Assembly (NCBI GenBank): GCA_023431385.1
Contig: JAEYWA010000177.1
Span: forward strand, 1-40,669
Direction of reading: 5' to 3'
From: Bacillota bacterium
Lineage (GTDB): Bacteria > Bacillota > Clostridia > Acetivibrionales > DSM-1351
DNA: 40,669 nt
The position numbers and the translations under genes are program-made. Below, one piece after another: positions 16,966 to 25,333 of the stretch (position 1 is the stretch's first letter; each line of letters opens with the position of its first letter). The notes beneath the pieces are model-generated. The model worked only from the letters and a program-made list of their open reading frames with translations. It had not been told where the DNA came from and did no database searches.

Positions 16966-18456
16966 TTATACACATAAAGTTTTTCTTACAGCAGCCTTCC
17001 ACCCTTCAATATTGGCTAATCGCGCGCTTTCATCCATCATAGGTGAATAGACTCCAGCCTCTTTCCTGAGTTTCCCAATCGCATCTTTATCCTTCCAAAT
17101 ACCAATAGACATTCCGGCAAGATAAACAGACCCCATTGAAGAGAGCTCGGATATTTCAGAGCTTATTACCTGAACTCCCAGCAGATCAGCTTGAAATTGC
17201 ATAAGAAATTGATCCTTTGTAGGACCTCCGTCCACACGCAGCTCTTTTGGTGTTATTCCCGATACATTAATCATGGTATCTATGGCATCCTTTATTTGAT
17301 ATGCTACAGATTCTACTGAGGCTCGTATTATATGTGCTTTATTTGTACCTCGTGACATACCGGATATGGTCGCCCTTGCCTCAGGATTCCAGTGTGGGAT
17401 TCCTAACCCTACAAAAGCAGGAACCATATAAACTCCCTCATTACTGCCAATGGAAGCTGCAATTCTTCTGGCATCCTCGAAGTTTTTAAAGAGCCCCAGG
17501 TTATCCTTCACCCATTTCAATGCATCTCCTGTGCAATGAACAATCCCCTCAAGAGCGTATTCTATCCTTCCACTTATCCCCCAGGCTATTGAAGTTACCA
17601 ATCCCTTATCCGATTCCCTGAATTCCTCTCCAATATTCATCATAATAGAAGAACCTGTTCCATAGGTAGATTTTATCATTCCGGCTTCAAAACAGCATTG
17701 TCCGAACAAAGCTCCCTGGGAGTCTCCAATCACCCCTGATATCGGTATACTTACCGGTCCAAAAAAATCATCCGCAGTATAACCAAATATCTCATCTGAT
17801 GATTTTATTACAGGAAGCATCTGTTCCGGTATTTCGAAGACATCCAATAATTCTTTATCCCATTTTAAATCTTTTATATTAAATAATAGAGTACGGCTTG
17901 CATTGGTGTAATCAGTTGCATGAACTTTCCCATCCGTGAGTTTCCAAATAAGCCAGGAGTCAATAGTTCCTAAAAGTAGCTCTCCCGCCTGGGCCTTTTC
18001 CTTCGCACCTTGAACATTATCCATGATCCATTTGATTTTAGTAGCAGAAAAATACGGATCAAGTAAAAGTCCGGTCTTATCCTTAATAATATTTTCAAAA
18101 CCCCTGTTTTTTAACTCTTCACATAATTCTGAAGTACGGCGGCATTGCCAGACAATTGCATTATAAACAGGAATACCGGTGTTCTTGTCCCAGATCAGTA
18201 CCGTTTCTCTCTGATTCGTAATTGACAATACATCGATATCTGTTGCATTTAAACCACTTGTATCAATAATTTCTGCCAATAGCTTTTTAACATTTTCATA
18301 TATTTCAACGGGATCGTGTTCAACCCACCCGGGGCTTGGATAATACTGTCTATGCTCAATAGATACTTTCGATATTATATCCCCGAATTGATTTACAAGA
18401 AGTGCTTTTGTACCTGATGTGCTTTGGTCGAGGCCTAATATGTAACCTTTTGGCAT
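16966..18456 (-). CDS. FGGY-family sugar kinase, glycerol-kinase-like with altered pocket
   Basis: A 496-residue kinase that aligns with E. coli GlpK without gaps through at least residue 270. Phosphate-binding LDQSTSGTKALL opens the protein. Arg83-Glu84 (NQRET), Trp103, Tyr135 and catalytic Asp245 (GDSQ) match GlpK. However, two residues known to contact glycerol differ: position 246 is Ser instead of Gln and position 270 is Ser instead of Phe. The pocket is therefore changed and glycerol may not be the substrate. Its neighbours are a FucI-like isomerase and a split transketolase, not glpF or glpD. The ATG starts one base after the transketolase stop. It probably phosphorylates the ketose made by the isomerase, possibly apulose (hypothesis). 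Confidence 0.9.
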   Translation of the reverse strand: MPKGYILGLDQSTSGTKALLVNQFGDIISKVSIEHRQYYPSPGWVEHDPVEIYENVKKLLAEIIDTSGLNATDIDVLSITNQRETVLIWDKNTGIPVYNAIVWQCRRTSELCEELKNRGFENIIKDKTGLLLDPYFSATKIKWIMDNVQGAKEKAQAGELLLGTIDSWLIWKLTDGKVHATDYTNASRTLLFNIKDLKWDKELLDVFEIPEQMLPVIKSSDEIFGYTADDFFGPVSIPISGVIGDSQGALFGQCCFEAGMIKSTYGTGSSIMMNIGEEFRESDKGLVTSIAWGISGRIEYALEGIVHCTGDALKWVKDNLGLFKNFEDARRIAASIGSNEGVYMVPAFVGLGIPHWNPEARATISGMSRGTNKAHIIRASVESVAYQIKDAIDTMINVSGITPKELRVDGGPTKDQFLMQFQADLLGVQVISSEISELSSMGSVYLAGMSIGIWKDKDAIGKLRKEAGVYSPMMDESARLANIEGWKAAVRKTLCV

Positions 18457-18457
18457 A

Positions 18458-19408
18458 CTATTTTCCGCTCCTTTTTTTATTTAACATACCCAGGGCAATT
18501 CGACAGCAGTTTTCAGGACTTAACCCATAATGCCTGAATACATCTTCTGATTTTCCCGGAATAGCCGGTTCATCTGGTACGCCCAATATTGTAACAGGAA
18601 CAGGGCAGTTCTGCACAACAACCTCCGCTACAGCAGCACCCAGTCCGCCGTATATACTGTGCTCTTCTATTGTAATTATGTGTCCGGTCTCCTCAGCTGC
18701 ATTAAAAATTGAATCCACATCCAAAGGCTTTATGGTGTGCATATTAATAACTCTGCAATTTATACCTTCCTTCGCAAGCAGCTTAGCTGTATCAACCGCT
18801 ACCTTTACCGTCTCTCCTGTGGCAATAATGGAAATATCCCTCCCAGGCCTCATTGTTATTGCTTTTCCTATTTGGAATTCAAAATCCTCGGTAGCATGAA
18901 CATCCTCCACAGGATTTCTTCCGATTCTCATGTACGCCGGTTCATTGCTTTTCACCAATTTTTCAATTAGTTTTTTTGTTTCAAAACGGTCTGCGGGTAG
19001 AAATATATTTATGCCCGGTATAGCCCTCATAACAGCTATATCCTGAAGAGAATGATGGGACATTCCCAGTGCACCGTAGCTCAAGCCCCCACTTATTCCA
19101 ACCAGCTTTACATTTGTTTTTGAATAGGCTACATCAACCTTGATCTGTTCAATACTTCTCATACTCAGAAAGCAAGCGGGTGATGCCACATAGGGTTTTT
19201 TACCCGAAGCTGCAAGACCGGCTGCAATTCCTACAATGTTCTGCTCTGCTATTCCAACTTCAACAAGCTGTTCAGGAAGCTCCTTAGAAAAATTGGTCAT
19301 TGACGCCGAACCTCTGGAATCGCTGGTAAGTACTAAAATATCCTTGTCATTTTTTCCTGCTTCAATTAAGCAATCACAAATAACCTGTCTGTTCGGAATC
19401 TTATTCAT
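18458..19408 (-). CDS. Transketolase, C-terminal subunit
   Basis: About 316 residues holding the pyrimidine-binding and C-terminal transketolase domains. Catalytic Glu55 lies in EVGIAEQNIVG, and SYGALGMSHHSLQD is typical of the family. The start at 19408 is taken because AGGAGG lies just upstream and the ATG overlaps the stop of the N-terminal subunit gene by 8 bases; a longer in-frame opening to 19516 would run far into that gene. The two halves must assemble to give a full thiamine-diphosphate enzyme that moves a two-carbon ketol unit. A dedicated split transketolase beside an isomerase and a kinase is the arrangement described for apulose-4-phosphate transketolase, but ordinary pentose phosphates are also possible. 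Confidence 0.92.
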   Translation of the reverse strand: MNKIPNRQVICDCLIEAGKNDKDILVLTSDSRGSASMTNFSKELPEQLVEVGIAEQNIVGIAAGLAASGKKPYVASPACFLSMRSIEQIKVDVAYSKTNVKLVGISGGLSYGALGMSHHSLQDIAVMRAIPGINIFLPADRFETKKLIEKLVKSNEPAYMRIGRNPVEDVHATEDFEFQIGKAITMRPGRDISIIATGETVKVAVDTAKLLAKEGINCRVINMHTIKPLDVDSIFNAAEETGHIITIEEHSIYGGLGAAVAEVVVQNCPVPVTILGVPDEPAIPGKSEDVFRHYGLSPENCCRIALGMLNKKRSGK

Positions 19409-20246
19409 TACAGCAACCTCCTGCTTTTGATGATAATTCCTGCAATGCCGTCTCAAGCTGTTGTGCTGTTGGAACTCCATGGTGCCAGTGAGCAACGTTT
19501 TCCATAAATGAAACATCCTTCCCCTTTGTGGTATATGCCATTACAAGTTTGGGTCGTCCACTTTTCGGGGTTACCTCAAGAGCCTGAAGGAGTTCTAGAT
19601 AATGGTGTCCATTAGCAGGAATTACCTCCCAACCAAAGCTTCTCCATTTTTCTTCCAGGTTTTCCAGAGACATAACGTCTTCCGTGCTGCCTGAAATCTG
19701 CAATTTATTTCTATCAATAATGGCTGTCAGATTCTCAAGCTTATAGTGGGCCGCTGCCATAGCGGCTTCCCACACAGAACCCTCGGCCTGTTCACCATCA
19801 CCCATTAAAGTAAATACTCCATAGGATTTTCCGTTCATTTTCGCCGCCAACGCCATTCCTACTGATATGGACAAGCCGTGTCCCAGAGCTCCCGTATTCA
19901 TCTCTACACCTGGTACCTTGTTATTCGGGTGCCCTATGAACCGTGACCCGAACTTTGAAAAGGAACTCAGCTCCTCCTTGGGAAAGTAACCCAAATCGCC
20001 AAGTATACAATAATAACCTTCAACAGCATGACCCTTGCTTAATATAAATCTGTCACGGTCCTCCCATTTCGGATTTGCAGGGTCAAGCTTCATTACACTG
20101 TAAAATAAAGCTGTCAGTATATCTGTGCAGGACAGGGCTGAACCTGTATGTCCTGTTTTACCTTCATATATCATTTTCAGTAAATCTATTCTTATTTGAG
20201 CAGCTTTCTTTTCCAAAAACTCTATCTTAGTCTCTAGCTTATTCAT
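19401..20246 (-). CDS. Transketolase, N-terminal (thiamine diphosphate-binding) subunit
   Basis: About 281 residues. The thiamine diphosphate motif GDG (149-151) to Asn180 in IDRNKLQ is intact, with His33 (GHTGS), His73 (SKGHA) and GALGHGLS as active-site blocks. The start at 20246 has GGAGGGAG 6 bases upstream; an in-frame ATG at 20267 has no visible site. The gene ends inside the start of the C-terminal subunit gene, so the subunits are likely made in equal amounts. It follows the isomerase gene by about 56 bases. Confidence 0.92.
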   Translation of the reverse strand: MNKLETKIEFLEKKAAQIRIDLLKMIYEGKTGHTGSALSCTDILTALFYSVMKLDPANPKWEDRDRFILSKGHAVEGYYCILGDLGYFPKEELSSFSKFGSRFIGHPNNKVPGVEMNTGALGHGLSISVGMALAAKMNGKSYGVFTLMGDGEQAEGSVWEAAMAAAHYKLENLTAIIDRNKLQISGSTEDVMSLENLEEKWRSFGWEVIPANGHHYLELLQALEVTPKSGRPKLVMAYTTKGKDVSFMENVAHWHHGVPTAQQLETALQELSSKAGGCCNE

Positions 20247-20302
20247 TGCAATCTCCCTCCAAAGCATCTTTCATATAAGGTAATTGAACTACCTTGGGCT
20301 TA

Positions 20303-21733
20303 TTAGTCGTTTCCCCTCAGCCATGACCGAATCTGACTTTCCGAAGGGTCCACCGGGTCTGGCTTCAGACCGGGAATATAAGTACAGGCCTCGTACAGTG
20401 CCGGAATAACATTATCATGAATACCCGTACAATGGTGTACATATGGGCCTTTGACAAGTTTCTCCTCCCACAACGGCCAGTCATTTACTTCCACCCAAAC
20501 ATAGGTGCCTCTGGTATAAGGCCCCTTTATCCCCTTTGCTTTCCCTAAAAACAGCTGATATTCACCGTGGTCCCCGTCAAATCTTGCTATTGAAATATCT
20601 CCGCCCTTTATCTCGCTCTCTTGCGTACCCGGTGCATGTGAATCAAAAAGGAAATGATCTCTGAACATCGGTCTAAATCCCTCTGCAGCAAGTGAAACCG
20701 GAAAGTTTCCACAGTGGAAGAGCAATTCACCGTTTTCGTTTTGGTTGTGTCTTATGGTAAGATCGGCAAAAAACGGAGCACATCTGTTCATTGAAGCAGC
20801 CTGTGTCATAACCGATGTTATGGCTCCGTGAATATCGGTTTCACATGAGACGGGAATACCTTCGTCTGTAAGCAGCGAATTGGCAAGACAGGGCATGATA
20901 CCGATACTGTCCTGCAGCGCACTCCAGCATTGGATAGCAACAGCTGAGCAGCCACAGTTGCTGACCAGCTTTGAAATAGCAAGCTTAAGCGCTGCAACTC
21001 GTTTTATTGATTTGTCCTCTGCCTCGCTGCAATTGAGCCTGGTCTTAATGAAGTCCATAACACTACTCAGCTCAGAGCTCGACTGCCTTTCTATTGAGAG
21101 AGTTTCATTTTGCACTTCAATAAGAGATACAGGGTGTATTTCAATTCCGAACCTTTCAAGAAGCTCTCCTTCATTGCAGATCATTGTCCAGAAGCCTGCC
21201 GGTCTTGTAGAAATCTGTAATATCCTTAATCTTTTGAAGGCTTTAACAACATTGGCAGCGGATATAAAGTTCCTGAATCCCCTGTCAAAGGCCTTGCTGT
21301 CCAGTGTGCTGTTTACTATATAGGTATAGGGAACATTATATCTTCTGAGCACTTTACCTGTTGCGAATAAACCGCACTGTGTGTCGCGGAGGCGGAACCC
21401 GTCTGCAAGCGGCTCCTCATCTCTGGGACCCCATAATAAAACAGGTTTATCTACAGCTTTAGCAACTCTTGAGACTGTATCCTCTGTTCCAAAATTACAA
21501 TGAGGAATGAACACTGCATCTACTTCTTCATTTTTAAATTTCTTTATTATTTTTTCTGTATCAAAATCGTTATCATATATTAGCCCTTCTTCATTAACAC
21601 CCTCAAGATCGACTATATCAATTCCATACCTGCTAATTTTATCTCTGGTAAGACTTTTAAACTTAAAGGCATCTTCCTTACTAAATGTAAATCTCCTGGT
21701 TGGTGCAAATCCGAGTTTAAATGTATTACTCAT
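20303..21733 (-). CDS. L-fucose/arabinose isomerase-family sugar isomerase
   Basis: A 476-residue protein related to the FucI/AraA fold group. The N-terminal Rossmann-like part contains VDAVFIPHCNFGTED. A metal-site-like block CETDIHGAITS and a C-terminal GPYVHHCTGIHDN recall the acidic and histidine ligands of FucI. It is shorter than FucI (about 590) and near AraA (about 500). A GGGGGG lies before the ATG, and two promoter-like sequences with a dyad lie upstream. It heads the run isomerase, transketolase halves, kinase, so it should convert an aldose to the ketose that the kinase then phosphorylates. The sugar cannot be read from sequence. Confidence 0.85.
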   Translation of the reverse strand: MSNTFKLGFAPTRRFTFSKEDAFKFKSLTRDKISRYGIDIVDLEGVNEEGLIYDNDFDTEKIIKKFKNEEVDAVFIPHCNFGTEDTVSRVAKAVDKPVLLWGPRDEEPLADGFRLRDTQCGLFATGKVLRRYNVPYTYIVNSTLDSKAFDRGFRNFISAANVVKAFKRLRILQISTRPAGFWTMICNEGELLERFGIEIHPVSLIEVQNETLSIERQSSSELSSVMDFIKTRLNCSEAEDKSIKRVAALKLAISKLVSNCGCSAVAIQCWSALQDSIGIMPCLANSLLTDEGIPVSCETDIHGAITSVMTQAASMNRCAPFFADLTIRHNQNENGELLFHCGNFPVSLAAEGFRPMFRDHFLFDSHAPGTQESEIKGGDISIARFDGDHGEYQLFLGKAKGIKGPYTRGTYVWVEVNDWPLWEEKLVKGPYVHHCTGIHDNVIPALYEACTYIPGLKPDPVDPSESQIRSWLRGND

Positions 21734-21781
21734 ATCAATTCCCCCCTGTATAGTGTGCCATTTAGTACTTTGTGTGTAATT

Positions 21782-21864
21782 ATTTTAGCATTTTTCACTA
21801 AATATTTCAATGAATAAAATTAAACATTTATTATTTTATTAAAATGTTTTATTCATTAAGTCAA
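21782..21864 (-). promoter_or_regulatory. Tandem promoters with a covering dyad, upstream of the isomerase
   Basis: Minus strand, proximal promoter: TTGAAA (21805-21810), 17 bases, TAAAAT (21782-21787). Distal promoter: TTGACT (21859-21864), 17 bases, TAATAA (21836-21841). A perfect inverted repeat, AATGAATAAAA (21809-21819) and TTTTATTCATT (21847-21857), overlaps the proximal -35 and the distal spacer, so one regulator bound there could block both. The isomerase, transketolase and kinase genes may therefore be transcribed separately from the transporter. Confidence 0.5.
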
Positions 21865-21892
21865 AACTATTAATAAATAAGAGGTATAAAAG

Positions 21893-21925
21893 TAGACAAT
21901 AGCCATTGCTATTGTCTATTTTTTT
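21893..21925. terminator. Hairpin terminator after the glycosidase gene
   Basis: TAGACAATAGC (21893-21903), a 4-base loop, then GCTATTGTCTA (21908-21918). On the plus strand a run of seven T follows. On the minus strand, the direction of the flanking genes, the tail is CTTTTATA, so termination may be only partial. It lies between the glycosidase stop and the isomerase promoters. Confidence 0.7.
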
Positions 21926-21954
21926 GTCACTTCTGATTTGATTAGATAAGTTTT

Positions 21955-23466
21955 CTAAATCTTTCTTATTCTGACTGCCATGTACTCTTTACTGGGTAAC
22001 TCAATGGTGAATTTGCCTTTAAATACACCGGCCTCTCTGACAGTCATTTCCCATGTATCAATAATTTCAACAGAAAATTTACTCTCTTCATCAAAATAAA
22101 ACTTTCTCAAACCAGGACGATTTAATCCAAAATAAAAGAGCATGTATTGGTTTTTATCATAAGCCGATTCCATGATAGCCACATTTTCGTCCCAATTAAA
22201 CCCACTTCCAGGCTTTAAGCCCAATCTAGGAGTTTCAGAGAGAATCTTGTGCAAAAATTTTATCCTTTCATGACTTGTTCCGTGTAAATGACCGCCATGA
22301 CTCCACCAAAGTATATTCTCAGGGTGCATATAGGTCTCTCCATGTCCGGCATATCCACCCCGAACAGCTGCCTCCCAAAATCTTCTTACAAGCTCTTCAC
22401 CACTAATATTTCCCCAACCATGAACTATATTCCCCTCATATGCTATTTCATCAAGAACTATAGGTTTTTTATACCGCTCACGATATTCATTCACCAGTTC
22501 TGCACATTTATATACGTCCTGTCGTTGTATGCTGCAGTGTGTTATCCAAGGACGGTTATAATCGTAAAAATGAACACAGTTATGAATTGATCTCAGGTGA
22601 TTATACGGGTCTTTTTTACAGATAATTGAAGCATACCGTTCCCAATCCTTAATCGTTTTCTTCTTCATCAAATCGTACTCATTGGCCAAGCTCCACCATA
22701 CATTACGAAATGCAGAAAATCGTGCTACAACATAATTCCAGTAAAGCTCATCCTCTTCCTCTGACATTTCAGCAAAACCCCAACGGTCATATGGATGCAT
22801 TATAATCAAATCTGCTTCAATCCCCATATGCATCAGGTCCTGTATTCTTTTTTCAAACATGCGGAAATGTTCGGGCTTGAAACGCTGGAAATCCCAGATA
22901 TTATCAGGGTTCGATCCGGTATAATCTCCAAAGTTTTCACTTGTTATTTTAGAAATATCGCAGGGCTTACCCTGATATGGAAAAGTGATTGGGTCCTTAA
23001 GGTTAAAATCATAGTGTTTTGGAAATACACAGAATCTTATCTTATTAAAATATCCCTTTCTGAGGGTTTTAAGTGTTTTTTCCTGTAATTCCAGGGGCTG
23101 ATGAGTCCAAGCGTAACAGGTTGTTCCAACTGAATAATATGGTGTACCGTCCTCATATGCAAAATGATACGTATTTGCAACTCTTACAGGACCATGGTTG
23201 CCTTCCCCCGGTGAAATGACGGTAAACTCACCGGTAATTTTCTCTTCAGAAAAATTACCGGACAACTCAAAGGAATACTCACCCTCAAAGGACGGCATAA
23301 ATCTAACCTTGTATATTCCGTCTCCATCATAGAAGCCATCAGCTTCAACAGTCTCATGCTCTCCTTTAAAAATTCCTTTTATATTATAATCAACAAAAGG
23401 ATTTTTATCGAAAAAGCCTTTTGCACTAACCTCGTACACTCCCCAGCGTTCAACCGTTTTAAGCAT
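21955..23466 (-). CDS. GH-A-type glycosidase with N-terminal DUF5060-like domain
   Basis: A 503-residue protein. Residues 1-90 form a beta domain resembling DUF5060. Residues 95-400 look like a TIM barrel of the DUF4038/GH140-related kind, with predicted acid/base Glu263 in SLANEYD and nucleophile Glu340 in IVLDEIAYEG. The last 100 residues form a beta domain like DUF5605. No signal peptide is present, so it acts inside the cell on imported material. AGGAGG lies 8 bases before the ATG. It sits between the importer permeases and the isomerase. GH140 includes apiosidases, which would suit an apiose module, but this architecture also occurs in enzymes of unknown specificity. The domain names come from motif recognition, not a search. 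Confidence 0.82.
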   Translation of the reverse strand: MLKTVERWGVYEVSAKGFFDKNPFVDYNIKGIFKGEHETVEADGFYDGDGIYKVRFMPSFEGEYSFELSGNFSEEKITGEFTVISPGEGNHGPVRVANTYHFAYEDGTPYYSVGTTCYAWTHQPLELQEKTLKTLRKGYFNKIRFCVFPKHYDFNLKDPITFPYQGKPCDISKITSENFGDYTGSNPDNIWDFQRFKPEHFRMFEKRIQDLMHMGIEADLIIMHPYDRWGFAEMSEEEDELYWNYVVARFSAFRNVWWSLANEYDLMKKKTIKDWERYASIICKKDPYNHLRSIHNCVHFYDYNRPWITHCSIQRQDVYKCAELVNEYRERYKKPIVLDEIAYEGNIVHGWGNISGEELVRRFWEAAVRGGYAGHGETYMHPENILWWSHGGHLHGTSHERIKFLHKILSETPRLGLKPGSGFNWDENVAIMESAYDKNQYMLFYFGLNRPGLRKFYFDEESKFSVEIIDTWEMTVREAGVFKGKFTIELPSKEYMAVRIRKI

Positions 23467-23524
23467 TCTTTAACCCTCCTGAAATAATATTATAAAGAGT
23501 TTTCTCCTCACCTTAATAAATATA

Positions 23525-24367
23525 TTATCCTTTAACTGCACCAGCAAGACCTTCAACAAAAAACCTCTGAAAGAATAAATAGACTAATATAACAGGAATA
23601 ACAGAGATAAGTACTCCTGCACAAAGGAAGCCATAGTCCGTTCCATGCTCTCCAACGAAGGTCATTAAGCCAACAGGCACAGTCTTGAGATTATTGTCAT
23701 TAATAATAACTGAGGCTAGCAAATACTCATTCCAAGTAGCCAAAAAGTCAATAATAACAAGAGTAACTACAGCCGGTTTTGCTACAGGCAATAACACTCT
23801 TGTGAATAATTGCCATTTAGAACATCCGTCAATATATGCAGCTTCATCCAATTCTTTTGGCACTCCGAGGAAAAATCCACGAAGAACCAGAATACCAAAT
23901 GATATACCAAAACCCACATAAGCATAAAATAATCCAAAGTAAGTATTAAAAATATCCAGCTTGTTGTATACAATGCTGATTGGAACAAGTGCCACCTGCA
24001 TAGGGAGCATCATTCCCAACAAAAAAAAGATAAATATACCTGTGGAACGTTTCAAATTTAGTCTGGTCAGGGCAAATGCTGCCATGGCTTCAACCAGAAT
24101 TCCCAATGGTACCTTAAGAGCACATATAATAATATCATTGGTCATGTATTTCAAAAGTCGTCCTTTTATAAATGCGTCTGAAAAATTGCTCCACTTTATA
24201 CTATCAGGCATTTGAAACAAACTTAAATCGCTAAAGAAATCCCCTTTAGATTTAATAGCGGTTGCTACTAATGTAAACATCGGCACTACCCATATCAGAG
24301 CAAATACTATCAGGACAAGATACAGGATCAATGTCTTAATATTTAATTTCATAATAATTTTATTCAT
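23525..24367 (-). CDS. CUT1 sugar ABC transporter permease, MalG-like
   Basis: About 280 residues with six predicted membrane spans. The EAA loop reads DEAAYIDGCSKWQLF and the C-terminus ends in FVEGLAGAVKG, as in MalG relatives. The start at 24367 is preferred because AAGGAGGA lies 8 bases upstream; the ATG at 24373 would be too close to it. It follows the MalF-like gene by 14 bases and precedes the glycosidase. No ATPase gene is nearby. Confidence 0.92.
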   Translation of the reverse strand: MNKIIMKLNIKTLILYLVLIVFALIWVVPMFTLVATAIKSKGDFFSDLSLFQMPDSIKWSNFSDAFIKGRLLKYMTNDIIICALKVPLGILVEAMAAFALTRLNLKRSTGIFIFFLLGMMLPMQVALVPISIVYNKLDIFNTYFGLFYAYVGFGISFGILVLRGFFLGVPKELDEAAYIDGCSKWQLFTRVLLPVAKPAVVTLVIIDFLATWNEYLLASVIINDNNLKTVPVGLMTFVGEHGTDYGFLCAGVLISVIPVILVYLFFQRFFVEGLAGAVKG

Positions 24368-24381
24368 TAGCATAATCCTCC

Positions 24382-25251
24382 TTATCCTTTCTTTGCAGTA
24401 TACATCATATAGGGTACTATGATGAAAAGCATTAGTATTACCATTAATGTTGAAATAGCTGTTCCATATCCCCAGTTATTGTATTGAAAGGTTTGGGAGA
24501 ACATATATGTACCCAGCACCTCAGAGGAATTGTTAGGACCACCGTTTGTCAAGCCTTTTACTATATCATAAACCTTCATTGACCCAATGACTAATGTAGA
24601 AGTAACTATAATAAATGTTTCTTTCATAAGTGGAACAGTAATTCTGAAAAACTTTAATCTCGAAGATGCACCATCTATAGTTGCCGCTTCCAATACATCG
24701 GCAGGAACCATCTGCAGTCCGGCTAGAAACAGAAGCATAGGCTGACCTACTGCCTGCCACTGGGAAGCAATAAAGCATGCTATTAGCGAAGTTGAAGTTC
24801 CCGAAGTCCAGGATTGAGAAAAATTAATGCCAAGAGCTAAAAAGAATTGGTTGATAAATCCATAATCAGGATTGTATATCCAGCGCCAGATAATAGCAAC
24901 TGCTATCGGAGCAATTACACAAGGAAAATAGAAAAAGCCTCTAAAAAATGTACGACCTTTAAAATTATTATTCAAAAGGACTGCAAGCCCGAGGGATAGA
25001 CTCGTAGTAACTACTAGAGTGAGTACAATCCAAATAATTGTATTCCTTAATGATATAATAAAAATTGAATCTGAAAAGAGCTTTATATAATTTTGAAATC
25101 CCACGAAGGTCCAATTATTAATGCCGCTCCCGGTAAACAGACTAAGAAAAAATGAATATCCTACTGGAAATACAATAACCGAAAGATAAATAACTGATGC
25201 AGGTAATAGAAATAATATTGCGGCAAGATTAATCCTTTTCCTTGATTCCAT
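24382..25251 (-). CDS. CUT1 sugar ABC transporter permease, MalF-like
   Basis: A 289-residue permease with the first span near ILFLLPASVIYLSVIVF and the EAA loop LEAATIDGASSRLKF. It lacks the long extra N-terminal spans of E. coli MalF, as is normal in Firmicutes. AAAGGAG lies upstream of the ATG. It pairs with the MalG-like permease and the binding lipoprotein; a strong hairpin separates it from the binding-protein gene. Confidence 0.92.
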   Translation of the reverse strand: MESRKRINLAAILFLLPASVIYLSVIVFPVGYSFFLSLFTGSGINNWTFVGFQNYIKLFSDSIFIISLRNTIIWIVLTLVVTTSLSLGLAVLLNNNFKGRTFFRGFFYFPCVIAPIAVAIIWRWIYNPDYGFINQFFLALGINFSQSWTSGTSTSLIACFIASQWQAVGQPMLLFLAGLQMVPADVLEAATIDGASSRLKFFRITVPLMKETFIIVTSTLVIGSMKVYDIVKGLTNGGPNNSSEVLGTYMFSQTFQYNNWGYGTAISTLMVILMLFIIVPYMMYTAKKG

Positions 25252-25280
25252 TATGTTTCTCCTTTATTTGGTGATATTAC

Positions 25281-25313
25281 AGTGAGGAGGGAAGTAGCAC
25301 CTCCCTCCTCACT
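25281..25313 (-). other. Strong intercistronic hairpin after the binding-protein gene
   Basis: AGTGAGGAGGGA (25281-25292) pairs perfectly with TCCCTCCTCACT (25302-25313) over 12 base pairs with a 9-base loop. No T run follows on either strand, so this is probably an RNA-stabilising or partial attenuation stem giving more binding protein than permease, as in malE-malF. It lies between the stop codon at 25334 and the permease start at 25251. Confidence 0.65.
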
Positions 25314-25333
25314 ATACAGGTAATATTATGCTT

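Noticed and set aside
16966..18456. Interpretation as ordinary glycerol catabolism
   Set aside because: No glpF, glpD or glpP neighbours are present, and two glycerol-contact residues are changed.
19409..19516. N-terminal extension of the transketolase C-half
   Set aside because: It lies inside the N-half gene in another frame, and AGGAGG clearly marks the start at 19408.
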